DNA of 64,000 bases, taken from positions 10,073,710 through 10,137,709 of the forward strand of contig CP136062.1 of assembly GCA_032622095.1 (NCBI GenBank), given 5' to 3'. The position numbers and the translations under genes were made by a program. Positions within the stretch are counted from its first letter, which is position 1. Each line of letters opens with the position of its first letter. Shown one piece after another: positions 11,412 through 23,814 of the stretch. Under the pieces are notes generated by a model that was not told the DNA's origin, made no database searches, and saw only the letters and a list, made by a program, of their open reading frames with translations. Origin of the DNA: Siphonodentalium dalli (taxonomy: Eukaryota > Mollusca > Scaphopoda > Gadilida > Siphonodentaliidae).

Positions 11412-12168
11412 AGTGACACAACAATCTTCACCAATATACCCCCATTGACTGAAGCAATGATAAGGCGGAATCCCGCAGATATCTATTTTTAGCCACAATT
11501 CCATCCGCACGATCCGATTGGTCGGCGACCGTTCGTCACCAATTTGATACGATTGTTTTTACGACTTTGGAATAATAAATCACTCTCATTCTCAAGACGA
11601 AGTAAATTAATTAAAACCTAGTTAGAACGTATATTTGAATTAGATTATCGGAGTTTTAACTCGGTGTATGGTGCGTTGAGTGTTGGGTCGTCACATATGA
11701 ATTCAACGATTATTGCCTGGAAAAATGGTCATTTCTCGTTTCGAATAAGTTCGTGTGTTGTTGACATTGTAATTGAATATTGTCAACAGCGGGAATTCTC
11801 AGCCTGATGACCAAGGAGCCGAGTGACTCGGGTCTCAATGGGACCTGTTGGAGAACCAATCGTTCAAACACGCAGATTTAAAAAAAACAGTGTGGGTAGA
11901 TAGCGTCAGACAAATGTACATGTAGCAAGTGCAATTTGACACTGAAATGTACTAATATGCATGTATGGCTTTGGATTGGACTGGCTGCATTATGCCTACA
12001 CTGACTACATACAGACCCTGCAGATTCAAATTCAACAAGTCTCAACAGTGACCCGTATAGTATTAAAATGACTAATTTCAAAATGTGTGGCCCAATATTA
12101 GATATTTTTTTTTTGTTGGGGGAAGTGTAGATCATGCCATGAATGATCTCTACTCTGGGTAATATGAT
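11412..12168. other. No gene recognised
   Basis: Includes CCGATTGGTCGGCGACC at about 11516, flanked by ATTGG/CCAAT-like boxes, and a short inverted pair near 11756 and 11780 (TGTTGACATTGTAATTG, ATTGTCAACA). No supported gene. Confidence 0.4.
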
Positions 12169-13412
12169 TATGAGAGGCCACATTCACATTGAATTTCGCT
12201 TAAGTGCAATTGAATGCGCTTAAGCAAAATTTATTGCACTTAAGTGCAAACGATTGTGCATAAGTGCGATAAAATATTGTGCTTAAGTACAAATAGGGCA
12301 TTCATGCTTAAGCATTATGAGTTGCACTTAAGCATGATTAATTGCGCTCAAGTGCAATTAATTGTAACTACTATCTAGCCTACCCATAAAATATTAATTG
12401 TCATAACCTGGAGTATCGCCTAGCATCACAAGAAGAGCATGTGCTAATTTTAACCTTTTTAAATAAGCCTAGTACAGTTACCTCTAACTGTATGTGTGCA
12501 ACATTCAAAGATAATCCATAATGTCATATAATTATCAGCATCCCTTATATCCAAAAAATGGATGTCTCCTCTAGTATGTTTTAATATATTTTTTTTAAAG
12601 AATTTTTGCACAGATTTGGGCCATAGCTATGGTCATATAGCAATAATGTGGTGTCACTGTATGAGGGTTTACTTATTTACTTAAATCGTGTGAAAAAACC
12701 CTAAATATTGTCATATTATCAGCATCCCTGTCCCAAAAATATGTGTTTCATTCTGGGAGCTTAGGTGTCTCACTCCTCGAGCTCTGGTAGTTTTATTAAA
12801 TCAGCGTCTCTTGTAGTATGTCCATGTCATAAACTGTAGCGCGAATATGGTGTCACTGAGGACCTGCTTCCCTCATATGGTGCACATGTATACCGGTATA
12901 TACTCGAAAATCAAAGTTGCACCAACTAATACAGAAGTCAATGCTATCACGAATTGCCTGAACTAAAACAGAAGGTAATGCTATCGCGAGTCTACCATAT
13001 CAATATTAAAAGAACTTAGACTTGCTCCCTACCCATCCAAACTAATGAAAACAAGAGGTGATATGTCAGTAAGAACTATAAGGTTGAGTTATGGATAAAC
13101 CTATTTATTCACCAGGGGTGTTTTATATAATAGTTACATATAACCATGAAATGCGCTTAAGATTAGCCAATTGATTGCGCACAGCAAGATTGATTGCGCT
13201 TAAGCACAAATAATTATGTTTTCAAGAACAAATTACTATGCTTAAGCGCAATCGACTGCACTTAAGATCAATGATTGCGCTTAAGAACAATGATAAGTTC
13301 AAGTAATTCTGCTTAAGTGTAATTATTTGTGCTTAAGTGCAATTAATTGCGCTCAAGTGCAATTAATTGCGCTTAATCACACTTCATTACTAAATGGCAA
13401 TTTGGCCTCCCA
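12169..13412. mobile_element. Family E element, copy 1, with CTTAAG subterminal arrays
   Basis: Ends TATGAGAGGCCACATTC and TTTGGCCTCCCA are inverted. Just inside each end is a cluster of a roughly 16-18 bp palindrome (consensus TTGCGCTTAAGCGCAA): about nine copies at 12190-12365 and about twelve at 13150-13380. The unique centre matches the element at 51922-53200. No transposase seen. Terminal plus subterminal motif arrays are typical of non-autonomous DNA transposons. Confidence 0.85.
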
Positions 13413-14581
13413 GAGGCTAATGCCCGTAGAAATCATATTGTACCAATGAAAAACCTGGGAACTTTTTGAGGTTTTGATAGGGAACCTTATAAAGCTGAAA
13501 AAATAACACGGGAATATATTTCTTTGTTAATACCTGTCGCTTAACAGTTTATTCATAAGTAGGCGAAAGTGCCAGCTCGAGATGACATTATTTAACAGAC
13601 TTGACGGGTGAGTTTGCTATGCGCACTTACAATCATGGAATTTCCCCCATACTTTGAAGTTGATTATCGAGGAACAATTATAAACAAATAAATATGTTCC
13701 CTGCCTTGTTTTTTCAATGTTATAAAGTTCCCTATCAAAACATAAAAAAGTTCCCAAGTTTTGTACTGATGGAATAAGATCTCTACAGGCGATAAGCAGA
13801 GTAAAGATTCATGGCATGATCTAGGGGAGGGGGTTTCTTCAATTTCAACTAGATAGCTCCAGGCTGTTGACCCAACATTCAACAATAATTTAAACAAGGA
13901 CTAAATCATGCCAGAAGCTGGGGTTTGTCCCACAAAAATATTCATGATTGCCAATTACTCAATTAATAAATTCAATTGCAAGTCTATCACAGCTAGTGAC
14001 AGTCAATTGTGATATTCAGTTATTAACAGACTTTTTAATTATATTAAATTTAATTCATTAGTGAAAATTCATACATGTGTTATTGTGTTAAGTACCTTAT
14101 TAATAAATCATTTAAAATAAGTCTTCTTAAATATATCTCTTCATGATATTGATGATGTCCCTCCCTCCCATGGCGGACCCCAGACTCCTATTCTGAATAC
14201 TAATAACAAATAGGTGATTTTTCTGTGTACCAGCAGGTACCAGATAAGAAAATATGGATAGTGACAATGGAGTGAAATCTCATGGAACTGTATGATATAT
14301 CTCACTGAGAATAATTGTCATTGAGCATCAAATTGATTATTTTTTGTCAAAATGACATATTTTGATATAATTCAGTCTCATACTTCTTGATGAGCTGGAG
14401 TTATGGACAATACTTCAGCAGCAAAAATGTAATTATTTTCATATTTATAACAGTGTGAAATAACCATGGCTTCTATCCTATATTTTTTGTATCCGGTACT
14501 CATGATTCACCTCTGTTATTCATGATTTATGGCAGGTGCTAGTACATGTATACCATCAGTAGTCAGAGTAATCAAAACTAG
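13413..14581. other. No gene recognised
   Basis: A short segment round 13445-13485 (AACCTGGGAACTTTTTGAGG) recurs inverted near 13727-13760 (CATAAAAAAGTTCCCAAG), giving a loose inverted repeat about 300 bp wide. No coding similarity recognised. Confidence 0.4.
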
Positions 14582-14688
14582 AGTAATGCCCTAATTAGTC
14601 GACTCCAATACCACAGCAGAATTATGGGTAACTTTTCCGGATTTAGTCGGAAATATGGCTTGTTGCCATTCATCGGAAATCTCTCCCA
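14582..14688. mobile_element. MITE family A, left half
   Basis: Left arm and centre only (AGTAATGCCCTAATTAGTCG to CATCGGAAATCTCTCCC). Confidence 0.85.
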
Positions 14689-14774
14689 TATAATAATGAA
14701 GTGGCAGTGTCTCAGAAACAGAACATTAATTTGATTTGGCCTTACTAAACTCAGCAGAACCACCACCATCATAG

Positions 14775-14956
14775 TACAGTAATGCCCTAAATAATTGACT
14801 CCTTAACCACAGCAGAATTATGGGTAACTTTTGAGCATTTAGTCGAAAATATGGCTTTCCGATGAATGGCAACAAGCCATATTTCCAACTAAATCCTGAA
14901 AAGTTACCCATAATGCTGCTGTGGTTAAGCAGTCGATTAATTAGGGCATTACTGTA
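14775..14956. mobile_element. MITE family A, full copy
   Basis: TACAGTAATGCCCTAAATAA to GGGCATTACTGTA. The central part is inverted relative to other copies (GGCTTTCCGATGAATGGC). Confidence 0.92.
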
Positions 14957-15039
14957 TGTGGTTCATTTATGAGACAAAATACTAAACCTGGAGGGTCGGA
15001 ACTAAAACTAAAACAAAAAATGTCTATTTGGAATAAAAT

Positions 15040-15310
15040 CAATTCACCCTTCCATGATTGGAGCATTGGAAATATTGCGAAAAAACCATGTGCTAATGCA
15101 TTCTCTTATATATGGTAGTTACCAGTAGGGATCCTAGAATATGTAAGAGAATACATTACATGTACATTGGCCTAACAATATTTACCTTGACCTTGTAAGC
15201 CAGTGCATTCTCTTATATATGTGAGGCTACCTAGTATGGTATCTGCAAATATAAGGGAATGCACTGGCACATGATTCATTGCTCCACCAGCGCAGTTCCC
15301 ATCAAGAAAT
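15040..15310. mobile_element. Family B, CATGAC subtype, reversed and decayed
   Basis: Reads TTCACCCTTCCATGATTGG, then two hairpins separated by ACCTTGACCTTGTAAG, then GGCACATGATTCATTGC. Same order as 9315-9552 on the other strand; TTAA ends lost. Confidence 0.65.
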
Positions 15311-15420
15311 GGTTATATTATATATTCGAGTCTCCCAAGTCCTTCCAACTGCATGTTTTGTAGATTTTATTTTCCTGCTTTACAGAAGAAATTTAATCAT
15401 TTACAAATTTCCAGGATTCA

Positions 15421-15654
15421 CTAAAGATGGATTATCTCTTCCTCTAACATGTGTTGTATAGTTTACTGGTTATAAAATTATAAAAATAAGCCGGAGATAC
15501 CATTAAAATACTGGAAATTGATTGTATACTATTATAATACTAATTGATAGAAGTGTTTCCAGGCAAGGGTCTTCGATTCATATTTATTATGTTATACACA
15601 GGAAACTATAAAATAATTGTTACAGAAAGAGATAATTATTAATCCATCTGTTAG
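15421..15654. mobile_element. Family I long-TIR element, copy 1
   Basis: Outer CTAAAGATGGATTATCTC and AATCCATCTGTTAG, and inner TAATTGATAGAAGTGTTTCC then GGTCTTCGATTCATATTTA, match the copy at 53497-54018. Short internal region and no coding capacity. Confidence 0.65.
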
Positions 15655-15960
15655 AGTAAGGATTTTTCAAGTTGTGTGTTTTCAAGAATGGGAGTGTATC
15701 ACACTGAGCCAAATTCAATATATGATGGTCAGATATTTCAAAAACTAGAAATTTTTTGTACAGCCTTTTCATTGTTTTAGTAATTTTCTGACTACAATGT
15801 AGATTGTGTACAAAACATGATTTCTTTATTAGTCTATGATGAAGACAAAACTATTTTTGAACAAATTGTGTGTTAGACTTACAAACTGAAGGGATTTCCA
15901 AACACCTTGCGATGCTATATTTTTACAATTTAAAGTGTTCTAAGAGGAAAGTTCAAATAA
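15655..15960. other. No gene recognised
   Basis: AT-rich spacer between mobile elements with no identifiable feature. Confidence 0.4.
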
Positions 15961-16418
15961 TTTAGCACATTTCATGACTGGAGCTTCCTGAAATTTTGCA
16001 AAAACACTATACCAATGCATTCTCTTATATATGCCAGTCTCCCATTGGCAGACTCACATATTTAAGAGAATTCATTGACCTAACAACATTTATCTTGACT
16101 ATGCAAGCCAGTGCATTCTTTTATATATACAAGGTGCCATATGGGAGACCATTATTTATGATTAATCCTTCCATAACTGGAGCTTCATGAATTTTTTTGA
16201 AAACCTGTGCCAATGCATTCTCTTATATATGCGAGTCTCCCATAGGATGCCTTGCATATATAAGAGAATGCATTAAGCTAACAATACTTGTATTGAACTT
16301 CTAAGCCAGTGCACTCTCTACTGATTGTTTTTTTCTATTTATGCCCCAACATTTGTTAAACAGACAAAAATACAAAAAAATGTCATTTTTGGAAAAGTAT
16401 CATGACTGAAGGATTAAT
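15961..16418. mobile_element. Two adjacent family B elements (CATGAC subtype)
   Basis: Fragment with CATTTCATGACTGGAGC and hairpin arms near 16012-16080, followed by a second unit from about 16162 to 16418 whose ends are GATTAATCCTTCCATAAC and GACTGAAGGATTAATC. The second inner hairpin is near 16208-16275. Confidence 0.65.
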
Positions 16419-16934
16419 CTCAGTCATAAGTTAATTTTAATCACCAAAAACACCAAAACAAATGCCATGAGAAAAGCAGGGTATATGGATTTAAATTATT
16501 TCAATTTGCTCTGGAGGGGGGGGGGGGGGGGTGTTAATATATATTCAGACACGTATGTTACTTTTTTACCTTTGACCATTTCTGCAATTCACCCAGCCCC
16601 GCAACCAATTTCTTTCCCTCCTTACAACTGTTTTCCCCAAGCATTTTTCAACACCCCTCCTCATCTGTCTGTCTGAATATATATGTGGAGATTCTATGAG
16701 GAAAACAAATATTTTTTTCCTCACAGAAACCCCACTGAAAATATTTCAGTGAATTTTGTGTTAACTAAAGCTATTGTTCTTGTTTAATATTACAGTTTTC
16801 ACCACTTTTACATGAAATATTAAAGGGACCAATGCACTCGCAGTGCGGCAGTGGGTAAAATGTGCAAATATATTCGATAAAAACATCACCTATTAGAAGA
16901 ACATGGAGAAATAGATCAACTTTGCTCGATTGGC
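16419..16934. other. G16 tract and no gene
   Basis: A run of 16 G at about 16516-16531 is followed by AATATATATTCAGACACG, whose inverted partner GTCTGTCTGAATATATAT lies near 16667. Otherwise featureless. Confidence 0.5.
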
Positions 16935-17284
16935 TTAAAGATGGATCATCTCTTCCTAAATTGTTTTCTATAATTTCTAGGGTATAAAATAATAATGATA
17001 AGTCAAGTTGTCAAAGACACCAGTCCAGAAACGCTTCTATCATTTAATATTACAACTGATTGATAATCAGTTGGGACAATCTTTTTTTACTATTTTCCTA
17101 CTTGCTATGCTCCGAACGTTTCCTCAAGCAGTAAAATGTCACAAATTATTTGTAGGTATACTAGTATATATACCAGAAAATTCAAAATAGAATGAACAGT
17201 AATTGATTGAAGCATTTCCGGACATTATTTTATACCCAGGAAAATATATAAAACTTGTAATAAGAATATATAGACCATCTTTAA
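16935..17284. mobile_element. Family I long-TIR element, copy 2, TTAA-bounded
   Basis: TTAAAGATGGATCATCTC at the left and AGACCATCTTTAA at the right. Inner arms carry GACACCAGTCCAGAAACGC and AAGCATTTCCGGACATTATT. Termini sit in TTAA. Confidence 0.7.
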
Positions 17285-17498
17285 ACTGTAATCAAAATAT
17301 GAAACAGAGATTATTCCTTAAGAAATAATTTCAAGAGAGGGCACTGATTTTCTAACCTTTCAACTCAATCAACCTATATAATTAGGAGGCACAAGTTTGA
17401 AGTCAGAATCACTGAGTGCATTCTATTTACAACCGAAGGGGTTCAGAAACTTTTTTTTAAAACTCAATATACATGTGATTGGTATATACACATGTAAG

Positions 17499-17563
17499 GT
17501 AATGCTCTAATTAATCGACCTCTTAACCAAAGCAGAATTATGGGTAATTAGAGCATTACTGTA
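17499..17563. mobile_element. 65-bp internally deleted MITE family A
   Basis: TAATGCTCTAATTAATCGAC at the left joined after GAATTATGGGTA to AATTAGAGCATTACTGTA. The CTCTAATTA variant is present in both termini. Confidence 0.85.
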
Positions 17564-18024
17564 TGTACTGATAACCTATTTTAGTATGAAATTTTCTCCA
17601 GTCTTCATATATGCTATTACCATACGCTTGTGTATATATGCATTTTGTTATGAGAGGCCAAAAGTAACAATTATCGGTGAATCACTCATCCATAGAGAAC
17701 CAGGTTCATTTTAACTTCAGACTGTCAGCGAGGTGGCGACGATGTCACAGTGGGGTTGTCTCCCCCCCCCCCCATAAATGTTTCCTTCCAAGTGGCCAGT
17801 TTCATACCGGTATAATCTGGATGAATCGTATCATTTAGTATAAGGTATATTGCAGTCTGATAGATATCCAGACTCGTATTAAAGAAAGATGAAACACGGT
17901 CTAATTTTATTTAGACTGGGTCTATTGATATGTTTTTTTTTAAATAACGTGAACTTTGTCACAATTTGGGATTTAAAAAAAAATAAAATGTGTCCAATTG
18001 GCGCGTTGTCATCAGATAACTTAA
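17564..18024. other. No gene; C-tract
   Basis: Contains a C-run at about 17762-17774 and one isolated family E terminus (TATGAGAGGCCAAAAG at about 17649). No coding recognised. Confidence 0.45.
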
Positions 18025-18248
18025 TACAGTAATGCCCAAAGTAATTAAGTAATTGACCACTTAACCACAGCAGAATTATGGGTAATTTTTCAGGATTTAG
18101 TTGGAAATATGGCTTGTTGCCATTCATCGGAAAGCTCTCGACGAGAGCTTTCCAACGAATAGCAACAAGCCATATTTCCAACTAAATCCTGAATTATTTT
18201 CCATAATCCTGGTGTGGTTAAGGGGTCATTACTTTGGGTATTACTGTA
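18025..18248. mobile_element. MITE family A, AAAGTAATT subtype
   Basis: TACAGTAATGCCCAAAGTAA at the left and TACTTTGGGTATTACTGTA at the right. The CAAAGTAA variant replaces CTAAATAA in both arms. Central AGCTCTCGACGAGAGCT palindrome. Confidence 0.9.
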
Positions 18249-18391
18249 TGTTCTTTTTCAAAGGATTTTTTTCAAAAGCAACGCATGACAGTTGTGGGAA
18301 ACGACAAAACATGTGGTGAGAAATGGCCAAATATATGGTGCGAAACAACCAAACACGTGGGGCAAAGTGTATGAAACAACAATAGTACACA

Positions 18392-18813
18392 TATGGGAGG
18401 CAAAATTCACATTTAATTGCCAATCACGCTTAAGTGTAATTCATTATGCTTAAGCATGAATTTAAGCTTAATTCGCAATGCCTAAGTGTAATTTAGATTT
18501 CCATTATACCATACTTAAGCGTATTACATTATGCTTATGCGTAATTCATTTACGATCACACATAATGCATTCACGCTAAAGTAAAGCGTAATAGAATTGG
18601 AAAAACTCCCCTGAAGCTGAAATTGATGCAGTCAATTACGATGCTAGTAATCTTACCATCCGCCCAGAACATTAAACCTTACTAAGTTAGATACATGTAG
18701 GCCTACCATTACATATAACGTTGCAAGGCAATACAAACCAATTATGCTTAAGCGTAATGGAGTTACGCTTAAGCGTTTAAATCAGCCATTAAATGTTAGA
18801 TTAATCTCCCATA
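18392..18813. mobile_element. Family E element, short copy
   Basis: TATGGGAGGCAAAATTCACA at the left, AATCTCCCATA at the right. CTTAAG-type subterminal motifs (variants such as ACGCTTAAGTGTAATT) lie at both ends. The centre is much shorter than in the copies at 12169 and 51922. Confidence 0.75.
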
Positions 18814-18952
18814 TAGTACTTAATATATGCAATGATAATGTTGTTGTTTGAGCCATCCAAAATTATTTTGGAGTATAAATATAAGCAGCAAGCGAAATAA
18901 TTGAAAAATAATTTATTATATATGATAAACAAGCATATAAATTTTTAAATAT

Positions 18953-19186
18953 TTAACCCTTTGAGTGCCAGGTCGATTTTTGTATCAACCCATATACCCT
19001 GTGCCAATGCATTCTCTTATATATGCGAGTCGACCATAGGTCGCCTCGCATATATAAGAGAATGCATTGGCCTAACAATTTTACAATTTTTTTTACAATT
19101 TTAATAATTTATTCTTATATTCTTAAACAGACTTATTTTGTAGGTTTAGGGCCGATGAGATCGGCCCCTGGCACTCAAAGGGTTAA
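18953..19186. mobile_element. Intact family B, TTAA-bounded piggyBac-like MITE
   Basis: TTAACCCTTTGAGTGCCAGG at the left and CCTGGCACTCAAAGGGTTAA at the right form perfect inverted ends inside TTAA. The inner hairpin is at about 19010-19077. This copy defines the family termini. Confidence 0.92.
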
Positions 19187-19194
19187 GCAATAGC

Positions 19195-19500
19195 TCCTTG
19201 TTAGCATTGTTGAAAACACTCCATACTGTTGTTCCCCTCGCAGAGCAGATAGAAAACCGTCAATATCACTGACATCAACAACCGACTGAAGTCTGTTCCA
19301 GGTAGTTCAATTCCACAGTTGTTTTAACAAATAAGGAGTGTTCGTATTGTGAGCTGCTGGTACGCAGAAGTTGGAACGATTCTGTGTTGTTACACACCTC
19401 CTTCTCCACCGGATTTTGACTGACACAGTCCTAAAATTTTGTTGGCTGTATTTCCCTTGTGTCTTTCTTCTCGTGTTCTAGATAATCAGGCTTTAGGCAG
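19195..19500 (-). pseudogene. Decayed LINE reverse-transcriptase C-terminus
   Basis: The minus strand reads QLLRTSSSQYEHSLFVKTT, then after a frameshift VVDVSDIDGFLSALRG. The layout (basic stretch, SLFVKTTVELNYL, then an aspartate-phenylalanine segment) follows the tail of CR1/Jockey-like ORF2 proteins (SFFPRTI-WN-L, then s-d-F-k-L). Stops and frameshifts make it non-functional. The match is by pattern only. Confidence 0.45.
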
Positions 19501-19734
19501 GGCTGAAACCAACCCCTTGACTATTTTGTGGTATTGAACCAGTCACTGTTCTTTCCTTCATTCTTCGAGGGGTGGTAGCTTTACCTCAAACAGCATGCCT
19601 GTGACTGATCCATCATCTCGTCTGTATTTGTTCTTTTCTGTATTTGTTCTTTAAGTCAACATGACCGCTTTCGCAGATTGCTGCTTCCAGCAAGGAAGGA
19701 TACGCACTACGTTGATCATGACTGAACTAGAGTT

Positions 19735-20030
19735 GCACATACTTCCGAGTGTGCCTTGATGTGGTATATTTGAAAACAACAGGTATTTATCTGGCAGGTC
19801 CGATTGGAACTTGTATAGATGTTAGTGTATTTATTTTTGAATTTTATATTCAATATTGATATTTCAAATCTGACAAATTAATATGTAGGTCAAGTGATGT
19901 AAATCCCGAAAAAAATTATCAAAAATATATTTATTGCAAAATTTTATAATTTACAAAGCGGACCCACCAGATAAATACCTGCTGTTTCTTATACTATAGT
20001 ACCGCATCAAGTCACACTCAGAAGACTGAG
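19735..20030. repeat. Inverted repeat around 150-bp loop
   Basis: ACAACAGGTATTTATCTGGC at about 19778 has its complement (CCAGATAAATACCTGCTGTT) at about 19969. The outer flanks GAGTGTGCCTTGATG and CATCAAGTCACACTC also pair. Probably a non-autonomous element; its boundaries are unclear. Confidence 0.6.
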
Positions 20031-20639
20031 AAGTATGCAGGTATGTGCAACTCCGTAACTTTCAGAATTTTGCTCCGCAGATTTGCATGGAAATCCACTG
20101 ACATTCGTGAACTTCCCAAAATCCATGGCGGAAGACACCCCATTCGCTGCTCTTTCCAATTTTTCGGCATCTTCGCGCTGACAAAAACGTCTTATTTGAT
20201 CGCATTTTGCCAATTTAAGCTCAATAAATATCGTCTTTTTCTAACGATATCCTGAAACCATGCTTGCTGTCACTGAAAACATAGGAATACCCCCAATCTA
20301 TTTATAGAAATCAGGGGAGATAAACCATGCATGCAGTTTTCAGAAGCGTTAGGAACAGGCAGTGAACATCTGTTTCAACAACAACAACACGGTGGCGATG
20401 ATTGTTGAGTCCCTTTAACCCTTTTAGTACTAAATACCCATCAATGAGTAGTTCTCATAGGAAATGTTCAGATAATAAGTTCAATGTTCAATGAACATTT
20501 CCCAGCAATGCAGGGGGGGAATTTTTCCGGGCACATATGCCGGGGTGGGTGGGTGGATGGTCGATGGGACCAACAAACAATTTTTTCCGCAACTAAAATT
20601 TTTTTTCCTGCAAGTCTTTTTGACTGTTTTTGCAATGAG
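20031..20639. other. Unassigned; open frames on both strands
   Basis: Overlapping open frames at 20007-20255 on both strands contain no recognised domain. Segment 20484-20600 includes G-runs. No gene supported. Confidence 0.35.
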
Positions 20640-20860
20640 TTTGGCTTAAAACACCTTAGAATGTCAATATTAACTAAAATGAAAAATTTCATGATGATCA
20701 GACAAACAGTATAGCCTGTAACCCATGCTAATGAATTTAATTTTGAAATCCAAGATGGCCACTGGCAGCCATGTCTTTTTTCGCCGATTGACCCCAAAAG
20801 GACTCGTTTCTATTTACATGTCAATGTTAACATCCATGACAAATAGTATGCACATAAATT
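20640..20860. mobile_element. Fragment of foldback subrepeat
   Basis: One and a half units of the foldback satellite (CATGATGATCAGACAAACAG, AATCCAAGATGGCCACTGG, ACATCCATGACAAATA), with no terminal sequences. Confidence 0.8.
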
Positions 20861-21148
20861 CATATACATCTGTTTACAGTGAATTTCCCCCCGCAAATCT
20901 CTGTTTTAGTGTTAAAAGGGTGTCCAAAAATGGTTGGGGAAAAAACTGCCGATACGGAAAAAAAATTGACGCGGGGGTGGGTGGGTCCCAACAAGGGTCA
21001 AAAGGAAAAAATCAGCATACGTGCCTGAAAATATTTCCAACCCCCCCCCCCCCCCTGAGCAATGTGTAGGAAACTTTCAGCACTTGTATTATCTTTTAAA
21101 ATTAACAATCAAAATTGTGCAGGATGACATTTTAAAACAATGACATTA

Positions 21149-21364
21149 TACAGTAATGTCCAAGACAATCGACTCCTTAACCACAGCAGAACTATGGGTA
21201 ATTTTTCAGGATTTAGTCGGAAATATGACTTGTTGCATTCATCAGAAAGCTCTCAGTGAGAGCTTTCCGACGAATGGCAACAAGCCGTATTTCCGACTAA
21301 ATCCTGAAATATTACACATAATTCTGCTGTGGTTAAGGAGTCGGTTATTTAGGGCATAACTGTA
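21149..21364. mobile_element. MITE family A, full copy
   Basis: TACAGTAATGTCCAAGACAA to TAGGGCATAACTGTA. The central AAGCTCTCAGTGAGAGCTTT palindrome is intact. Confidence 0.92.
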
Positions 21365-21389
21365 TAACATAAAAAGATATAAGCACCAT

Positions 21390-21494
21390 TATTATATATG
21401 CGAGGCTCCATATGGGTGACTCGCATATATAAGAGAATGCATTGGCACAGGGTTTTCGCAAAAAATCAGGAAGCTTCAGTCATCAAAGGGTTAA
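21390..21494. mobile_element. Right part of a TTAA-bounded family B element
   Basis: Hairpin remnant, GGCACAGGGTTTTCGC, then CAGTCATCAAAGGGTTAA. Left portion absent. Confidence 0.7.
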
Positions 21495-21805
21495 ATCTTG
21501 TATGTTACTTGTCGCTGATTGTGCCTTAGTTTCTATTACTAGTAATGAAAAAGTCTCTCCAAATAAATTCTGTATTCATCGCCCAATTTTGATCCAAAAA
21601 ACCAGATGTGAGCAAGTATTATTTTAGTTTTCTACAAATATTTTTGGCCAGATGCTGGTAGCCTGTGTATTCACAAAATATAGCCATACAAAAATTATGT
21701 GCTTTTAACCATGCAGCCATGTGACCCCGTAGCCATATACCATTTCAGATACCTCTTACCAAGTTGAATCTACATAAGTTATGGGTTCGAACAAGCCATG
21801 TCTGT

Positions 21806-22356
21806 TTAACCCTTTGAGAGCCCCACAGAGACTGGAGCAGACGACACTCTGCAGTGCATGCTTCCATCTGTGTGAGGCTCCATGTGGGTTAGTTTTTATT
21901 TTTGAGTGCCAAGTCCGATTTTTGTATCAACCCATATACCATGTGCAAATGCATTCTCTTATATATGCGAGTCGACCATAGGTCGCCTCGCATATATAAG
22001 AGAATACATTGGCCTAACAATTTTTATAAAAAAATTTTATAAATTTTTCTTACAATTTTTAGGACATAAAATAAAAAACATCCATTACCCTGCAGGGAGC
22101 CCCACACATATATAGAAGCATATAGAAGAGTGTCTTCTGCTCATGTTTGTCTGGGTGAAATTATAAAATTGTTAAAGAATACAAGAAAAAATTATTAAAA
22201 TTGTTAGGCCAATGCATTCTCTTATATATGCGAGGTGACCTATGGTCGACTCGCATATATAAGAGAATGCATTGGCACAGGGTATATGGGTTGATACAAA
22301 AATCGGACCTGGCACTCAAAAATAACGAGAGGCCGATCATGATCGGCAGATGTTTA
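21806..22356. mobile_element. Composite TTAA element L2 (C + B + C + B)
   Basis: Starts TTAACCCTTTGAGAGCCCC (family C). It continues into a B-type hairpin (about 21948-22015), an inverted C palindrome (about 22086-22158), a second hairpin (about 22209-22276), then GATACAAAAATCGGACC and TTAA at 22353. The inner block is the reverse complement of that in L1 (7150-7522). Nested insertion of related elements is the simplest reading. Confidence 0.8.
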
Positions 22357-23814
22357 ACCCATACCTTGGCGATAGCGACTAGCCATAACTGATAATTTGT
22401 CAAAGATATGATCACAGGAATTAATCCATATATCAGTACCCAACTTGAAATCAAAAGCTCAAATAATTTGTCTTAAGAAAGAATAAAGTATTTGGGTTGG
22501 GGAGGAGTAGTTTTAAATCTCATAACTCTGTCCCTATTCACACAAGGACCTCTCACTGTGAGATCCAATGGTTTTGTGATTTCGGAGGACATGTTTAGGA
22601 GTTTAAGTTAACTCATTGGAAGCAAAAGTGATAAATCCCTATCTTTGCCACTTTTGACATGCCAGATATTCAAAATTTATTATTCACTTCTAAAGAGAAA
22701 TTATAATTGTTGACAAGCCAGACTGCTTAGAACGACATATATGTAGGGGATTCCATCTCGTATTTAAATGGTACTTTAATTACCCCCCCCCCCTCCCCCA
22801 TTCTCCCCAGTTATTTGTTTATCAAACATGGACAGATATAAGATCAGATCTGACCTGTGTATTAAATAAGATTAAGTGTTTTATAACAGGGGTGTATGGT
22901 TTTCAAAAATATATGTAGTTTATACAATTCAAAAGTATTATCTATATAATGTTATAAAGACATAATATGATGGGGATGCTGGCCCCTATGACCACTAAAT
23001 CGTTCATATAAAAGAAAGTAAGTTAGCCCTCAGTTGAATGGTTTCACACATTACAATGTTTTACAAGTAGCTTGGGCACTAAAAGCCACAACCTTCAATG
23101 TTAATCTTCTAAGTGCTCTGTGGCCCCTAAAATTCAATCAACCATGAAAATGTGAACAAATGGGAAAATAAGGTTCCTGGAAATACTAACATCTACCATA
23201 TTGATTTTCAAAACAAGTCATCACTTACAATAGTCATGTATATTTATCTGCCTGTTTCCCATTGCATAGATAAATCATATTGGCTATCAGCTGTTGTTTT
23301 AATTTCAAATTGAAAGCACGTGTCTGAAGGGTTAATATATTTTTCAAAAATCAATTAATCAGTCAATACCAAAATTGATAGAAGTGAATAGTGTGCAAAG
23401 ATACCCAATAGATATTAAGAGATATGAGGAAGAGTCCATGTACATTATAGCATGTGTCTATGGAAACCATGGAAAGGGTTAATTAATTTTGAAGCAAATT
23501 TTAATGGAATTTAGAAGACACTTATATAGGTGAGGGGGGGCCCTTATCTCACCCTGTAATGAAATTTCAAGAATAGGAAAAACACCAGTCTTGTGCTGCC
23601 ATTAATCAATTTGACAGTTAGAATAAACAAACAGCCAGCCACCAGTGTTGTTTATCTTGCTTGACCCACCAGAGCTCTGTATCATGTCATCACTCATTTC
23701 ATAACAGATTTCACTTGGAATGACAACATCTATAAAAATCCTCTCATATACTCTGGATGTTGGATGATCACATGGTAATTTATTGATATCATTTTATCAC
23801 ATAATTTGGCCATA
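22357..23814. other. About 1.4 kb with no gene recognised
   Basis: AT-rich, with C-run at 22779-22799 and no repeat family visible elsewhere in the window. No coding pattern recognised on either strand. Confidence 0.4.

Noticed and set aside
21785-21800. GGTTCGAAC as a tRNA B box
   Set aside because: No A box, no cloverleaf, and it adjoins a TTAA element end.
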